A stretch of DNA of 64,000 nt, from the NCBI RefSeq assembly GCF_016086655.4, contig NC_052131.2:39991705-40055704 (forward strand), in the 5' to 3' direction. The number at the start of each line of letters is the position of its first letter. Positions within the stretch are counted from its first letter, which is position 1. This DNA comes from Lepeophtheirus salmonis (taxonomy: Eukaryota > Arthropoda > Copepoda > Siphonostomatoida > Caligidae). The notes beneath the pieces were generated by a model, which was not told where the DNA came from, made no database searches, and saw only the letters and a program-made list of their open reading frames with translations. Position numbers and translations under genes: made by a program. Shown here piece by piece: positions 59,197 through 64,000 of the stretch.

Positions 59197-61758
59197 TTAA
59201 TTAGGTTGATTTGAAATTTTTGGTTCATGATAAGCCTTAAAGATTGCCTCGAATTGTTTTATTTGAGTAAAAAATGAACTTTCTGACTTAGTCAACTCTC
59301 CTCTGGATAAAGTTGATATCCATGATGTTAAATCTTCAGTACAATAAGGTGATCTTTTGTCCTACATACATATTCAGGGTATAGAGCTTCAAACTTTTTA
59401 CCCATATATCCTGCTATGTAACCAAGTCCTTGAATACCACAGTCCAAGGCAGAAAAGGAAAAATCTGTTGGTACTTTGTGTTCCAAATTAGGATGCAAGG
59501 ATAATTCAGCTGCTAATAGTAAAGTATCATCATTTTCTTCCTAATCTATTTTTGGCTCATTCACTTATTGTTCCAAGTCTTTAATTAAAAAAACAAGGAA
59601 GTTATCATTTTCTTTATCTTCAATTTGAAGTGCTGATGACCCAATATGGACCCTATCAGCTTGGCCAAAGATAACTAATCCGAATAGATTTATACAATCA
59701 ACACTAGTTGGATGATTACTGGAGACTCCAAGGGCCCTCAAACGCGATAAAATATTTTCTAGCAATCCTGATTCAACTGCGAAGTAAGGATGTATTTAAT
59801 ACTAGATGACTCCCTCAAATCTTCGAATAATTTTTCCAAAGATTATGTGGAAATCAAAATTCCATGCTGGAAAGGAAAAAGGGATGTTTCTTTTACCAAT
59901 TCCCCGGATATTCTTTATTTTTTCCTTCATCTTATTGAAGACCTCTTTTTGTTCATCCAAATGGATGCCTAATCTACAAAAAATTAATAAAAAAAGTAAA
60001 AATAACATCAATTGGCTTCCCACTATTGAAGACATCAAACCAGGAATCTACAGTTTTAATAAACTCAGGTTGTGACTTCTTTGCTGGAAAAAGATATTCA
60101 AATGCTGAGGCTGTTGTATGACTTAACAATTGTATGGCCAGAAAAACACGATGTCTTTGTCTTCCATAACATTCCAGATGGATAACCTGGATCTTGTGTG
60201 AAATTTTTAGCTCATGACAATCTCTTGCTGTCAATTTTATAAAATCATTCCTTGTTATTTGGGGTCCATCAGGTAACTGGTACCCTTTATCCAAAAGAGG
60301 GTTTATTAGGAGTTTGATTAGGTGAGGCACATCATGAAAGATGTAAATTTTCTTTGATTGTTCCGAGGGATTCCAAAAATACGAAGAATCCTCAGTGATT
60401 CCTAATGTATTATGCAGTCCCATATTTGATGGATCCATATCGGAGATCAGAGCCACTACACAAATTCCTCTCTTCTCTATTTCTTTTATGATATTGAATA
60501 GATTTTCAATAGACATGGCAGTGTCGATATCAAAGTAAAAAGGCATTTTCAAGGATTCGCAAAGTCCACGTACCATTGCAACCTGAATCTTCTTGTTTGG
60601 GCCAAAGACTTGATGATAGGAAGGATAGTAATCGTAACTTCTTTTTAAATCTATTTCATCAAAAGACAGCACACTAAGATGTTTATTCTGATCATTTTTT
60701 AGAGAAAATTCTGGAAGAGAAAACAATTTCAAATATTTACTTATAAATATTTATGCCAATACTGAAATTGTAATGTAATTGTCCATGCGCTTACCCTTCA
60801 TTTTTTTCATCAAAGTATCTAAAAGTTTATGTTGAATCCCAGGGCACATTTAAATTTTGAAATCCATTTTCTAAAAATTGATAAAGCTGGCAAACGGAAG
60901 GAAAAATTTTTCTGAAGATAATTATATGCATTTCCTCCAGCCATTTACCTCAAATGTGAGAACATTGAAAGTCTTCTTCAGTCCAGTTTTTTGGCCTTAC
61001 ATTAATCTTTTTGTTCATTAACACATTGCCTTGACTTGATGAAAATCACTGCTGTAATTTATATTTTAAGGCTTGTGATTCCTGTCTCTTTGATACCTTC
61101 TGGTACAGATTTTTCTTTTGAAGAGAAATAACTCTTTTTTTAAGCCTACTTATTTTCAAAAGTAATTTTTTCTTCTCTTTCCTCCAATTACGATATTCTT
61201 CCCCCTCAATATTAACCTGAACTAGCACATGGTCGTATATTTTTTCTGATAAATGTTCAACTTCCATAGCCTTAGGAAAAGATCATCATCAAAACCCGAA
61301 TCCAAGTTTTCTTTGCGGATGGTATTGGGTAATTTATCAAGCATCTTAGTTGTATTTCTGGATAAGAGCCTAGAAAAATTATATTTAATTACAATAAACA
61401 AGTTGTATTTACTCGATTTCAATTTGACCTTTCTTTTCTTCTAATTTTGGATGTATCAGCCTGTATTATTCTTAGAAGGATTCTCAGGAACTAAGTTAAG
61501 GGTAGGAAACGCTTTGGGGTTAAGCTTTTCCGAACCTTGTTACTCGAACTCGTTCCATAGTTCGCCATTAGTTCAGCCTTGAAATTTCTTTCAAACCAAA
61601 AAATCTCAAAATGTCGAGAACAAATTCTGGTGGTTGTAACATTAAATTAATCTTGCCTATGGCAGGCTTATATCGTCATTTCTAGGAAATCGACTGTAAG
61701 AATATTTCTGATCAGAATCAATGTGAGAGGAAAAGCAGGTAGCTACAACATAAGTCAT
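59197..61758 (-). pseudogene. Near full-length P-element-type (THAP) transposase relic
   Basis: On the minus strand, ATG at 61758 opens MTYVVATCFSSHIDSDQKY; the THAP finger ends with ICSRHFEIFWFERNFKAEL (C-x2-H near 61622-61611) and an AFPTLNL box. A Lys-rich coiled coil follows (61267-61046). NYLQKNFSFRLPALSIFRKW (near 60893) is the P-type DNA-binding helix region. An 84-base intron (60794..60711) then leads to SLKNDQNKHLSVLSFDEIDL with the first catalytic Asp at 60660-60658. KKIQVAMVRGL, FYFDIDTAMS, ALISDMDPSNMGLHNTLGI and FHDVPHLIKLLINPLLDKG are hallmark blocks of P transposases. Frameshifts then lead to IHLDEQKEVFNKMKEKI, ENILSRLRALGVSSNHPTS, LGYIAGYMGKKF and SWISTLSRGELTKSESSFF, ending at 59197. 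Several frame breaks and stops kill it, but all domains remain in order. Terminal repeats were not found. Confidence 0.85.
60711..60794 (-). other. Intron retained in the P-like transposase relic
   Basis: Donor GTAAGC (minus strand, from 60794) and acceptor TTTTCTCTTCCAG (ending at 60711), 84 bases with a pyrimidine tract. The upstream frame LLDTLMKKMK ends in phase 1 and joins exactly to GAA TTT TCT (EFSLKN). The phase match shows this is a true ancestral intron, so the copy arrived as DNA, not by retrotransposition. Confidence 0.75.
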
Positions 61759-62227
61759 AGTACTCCTTTTACTAGTGAGTAATTCTAGAAGATTTTTCAA
61801 AGAGGATAACGTGGAATTATCCAATTCTTTTTAAATTTATGTCATTTAATTTTGTAAAATATATGATTCTATGATCCAACTGCGTCACAAGTCAGCTGCT
61901 CCTCTCAACAACAAGTCAAAAATTGTTCTGAAGATCTTACCTTCTATTCTATATACCTTGCTTAAAACTATTCTGTGCTATGTTCATCTTCTGACCCTCG
62001 CCATTATTAGGGATATGATTTTTGCTGAGAAGCTTTACCTTTTTATTCTCCTCTGCTCAACAAAAGTATCATCCCTAATCATTTTTTGATTGATGGTGTT
62101 TGAATGAGTAAACATAATTTACATACATGTTTTCTGTTTCATTACTATTTCAAGCGTCGGAAAAAAAGTCTTTCCGTAGAGTTTTTTAATTTATAATTAA
62201 CCACCCAACCTCTATGAATTGACATAT
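61759..62227. other. 5' flank of the P-like relic
   Basis: No family A right end is recognisable here, in contrast to the relic at 33.3-34.5 kb. A short + strand open frame at 61.87-62.09 kb is not recognisable. Confidence 0.35.
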
Positions 62228-62312
62228 GTAATTCTGCAAAGGGAAGAAAAAACTGAGGAAAAATGATAAATTGACGTCATCAGTGGTATTGCAAAAGTGA
62301 CATCTTGTGATA
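62228..62312 (+). repeat. Family J repeat, copy 3
   Basis: AATTCTGCAAAGGGAAGAAA, then GACGTCATCAGTGGTATTGC and GTGACATCTTGTGAT match the reverse complement of 9979-10083. Confidence 0.45.
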
Positions 62313-63064
62313 AAAATAAAGAAAAAGAGTTTTCCCAATTATACCAAAATTGATGGTCATTTCGTTAAAAAACGATCGAATTAGCAGATGAATTACATGA
62401 GCGCCTAACCTTTTAGAAAAGAACGCATGAATGGAAAATTGTTATCGAGTCTAAGCTATTACGTATTCAAATCATTAACACACTGATGAGAGTATCCATC
62501 ATTAACTAGACCATGTACATTTTTTCGGGGGAGAGGGAATTAAACATACATATAATGTTAGATTAATTTACTTAATGTGGGAGCTCATTAATGATAGAGG
62601 CTTATATATTATGAAAAAAAAATAGTAATAGCAGGACTTGTAGGTGTTGATATCATTTGATTAAGTGCTTATATTATCATTTTTTATTATTTTTTGATAT
62701 AATAGCAATTTTGTGTACCTACACGATTTTGGATTAATGTATTTTACGATATTATATCTATGTATTTTTACTCAAAATACGAAATATATATCTCTATATA
62801 TTAATTGTAAAACGTAAGTTAACCGAAAATAATTTGATTTATAGAAAGTTTTACATAGATGATTAGTGTGGGGAAAAATGTAAAACTTGTCTGAATTTTT
62901 GATATCTACGCAGTGACTCAAAAGTTGAAATAAAAGTATTTTAGGAAAAATAAAATATACCCTTTCATATAAATAGGACTTTTTAGAAATATTTTTTTAC
63001 AACAAAAAAAAAAAAAACCATTTATCCTATTGAAATTTTTAATCAGAAAAGATTGATAAGTCAG

Positions 63065-63290
63065 ACGGTGTTATTTTCTATTTTTTATGAGTACACTCAC
63101 ACGTAGTCACTTAATACTTAGATACTTAATGTCTTCTCAAGAATAAAATAAAATAACAGCTTCATATTTTTTTAAATATGATTTGAGTATTTTGGCTCTT
63201 TGCTAAACATAATCTATAGTCAAATTCATTTTTTTAAATTCTATATAAAGTACTTCCTTCCCCCCTCCCTTTTTATAAATATGAATTGAA
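63065..63290 (+). repeat. Family C dispersed repeat, copy 7
   Basis: ATGAGTACACTCACACGTAG, TCACTTAATACTTAGATAC, TCTTCTCAAGAATAAAAT and ACAGCTTCATA, with a later TATATAAAGTACTTCC, match copies 1 and 4. Confidence 0.5.
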
Positions 63291-63404
63291 CTAAACACCT
63301 CCGAGATTTCATTCATTTTTACATATCAGCATGTATATTTTATTATAATCTTTAGATATACTGAAAATAGAAATGAGTTGTGATTAACGTTGATATGTTT
63401 GTAA

Positions 63405-63765
63405 TGAAAAAAAGAGCACGAAAAGAAGGCTTGAGTGAGACATATGGTACTACTAAACTTATACCTTTCTTAATATCGGCTGTATGCTATATGATTTTGG
63501 GGGATGAAAATGAATTATTCCTATAAAGAGGGGAACCTTTAAAATAACATTAGTACAAGGAAAATTTTATAATTATATTTGAATTTATATATATATTTTT
63601 TAAAAACAATTTATGCTAAAGATAGGCAATAATGCTTATTTCAGAGGGACAAGTTGGTGCACGACGATCTAATAAAGAATACCAAAAAAGTAATAGTACA
63701 TGCAACATCCTTTTATTCCCTTTCTAATTTCTAACATAGTTTTTTTATTAGAAAAATGTCAACTC
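63405..63765 (+). repeat. Family B dispersed repeat, copy 3
   Basis: AAAAAAAGAGCACG, GTGAGACATATGGTAC, AAAGAGGGGAACC, AAAGATAGGCAATAATGC, TACATGCAACATCC and the end AAAAATGTCAACTCTAA line up with copy 1 over the full length. Confidence 0.55.
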
Positions 63766-64000
63766 TAATTATGATATACATCAGAGAGCAATATTATACT
63801 ATGCTTTCGATTTTCTATATACTACATAGGTGTAGGATATACATCAAGGAACACTATATACTATGCACCATGTATACACGCTTGATGCTACATGCAAAAG
63901 ACCATCAAGATTTCATTAATATGACTATGTTGTTATTTCTTATATCAAAAATATATTTTTTTCAAATATCCAATTAAATAGATAACCTTTTCTTTATTAA

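Noticed and set aside
60711..60732. ATG at 60732 as the start of the P-like catalytic segment
   Set aside because: The bases from 60732 to 60711 form a pyrimidine tract and CAG acceptor; the upstream exon joins in phase, so this ATG is intronic.
1..64000. CRISPR array, prokaryotic operons, rRNA or tRNA genes
   Set aside because: No regularly spaced identical repeats, no gene-dense organisation and no recognisable structural RNA; spliced exons show nuclear eukaryotic DNA. A tRNA could still be missed by eye.

Overview
The window looks like AT-rich nuclear DNA of an animal, most likely an arthropod. The SH2 adaptor gene, the dense mariner, P-like and MITE relics, and the base composition remind me of a caligid copepod (sea louse such as Lepeophtheirus), but that is inference, not proof. 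There are no operons, no ribosome-binding-site logic, no CRISPR array and no rRNA. I did not recognise a tRNA. Almost every short open frame here is chance or a transposon remnant. All repeat boundaries and similarities were judged by eye.

Only one gene reads as intact. It is a four-exon gene on the + strand (7618..25215) whose exons join in phase to a 333-residue protein. The protein has a low-complexity middle, a C-terminal SH2 domain and an acidic tail. A first intron of about 16.1 kb holds many repeats.

The rest (25.4-64 kb, and the first 7.5 kb) is a graveyard of mobile DNA. Two relics encode THAP-domain P-element-type transposases on the minus strand. One (59197..61758) is nearly full length and keeps an 84-base intron that still joins in phase. 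The other (33258..34255) lies inside a larger unit whose two ends match a family of short MITE-like repeats in this window. At least five mariner-type transposase relics occur (14.7, 35.6, 44.8, 53.4 and 57.2 kb). There is also a BED/CGBP1-like or hAT-like fragment (27.8 kb), a fragment of a repeat-associated unknown protein (42.5 kb) and a minus-strand BTB-BACK-PHR pseudogene (49.3-50.2 kb).

Around these sit several dispersed non-coding repeat families (A, B, C, D, J, K below), AT-rich degenerate repeat blocks, and a 1.9 kb imperfect inverted repeat (38405..40310). Its arms are about 730-780 bases long, and if transcribed it would fold into a long hairpin RNA.

No complete new cellular system is visible. 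The best leads are the P-element-like lineage with its possible non-autonomous derivatives, and the long inverted repeat.
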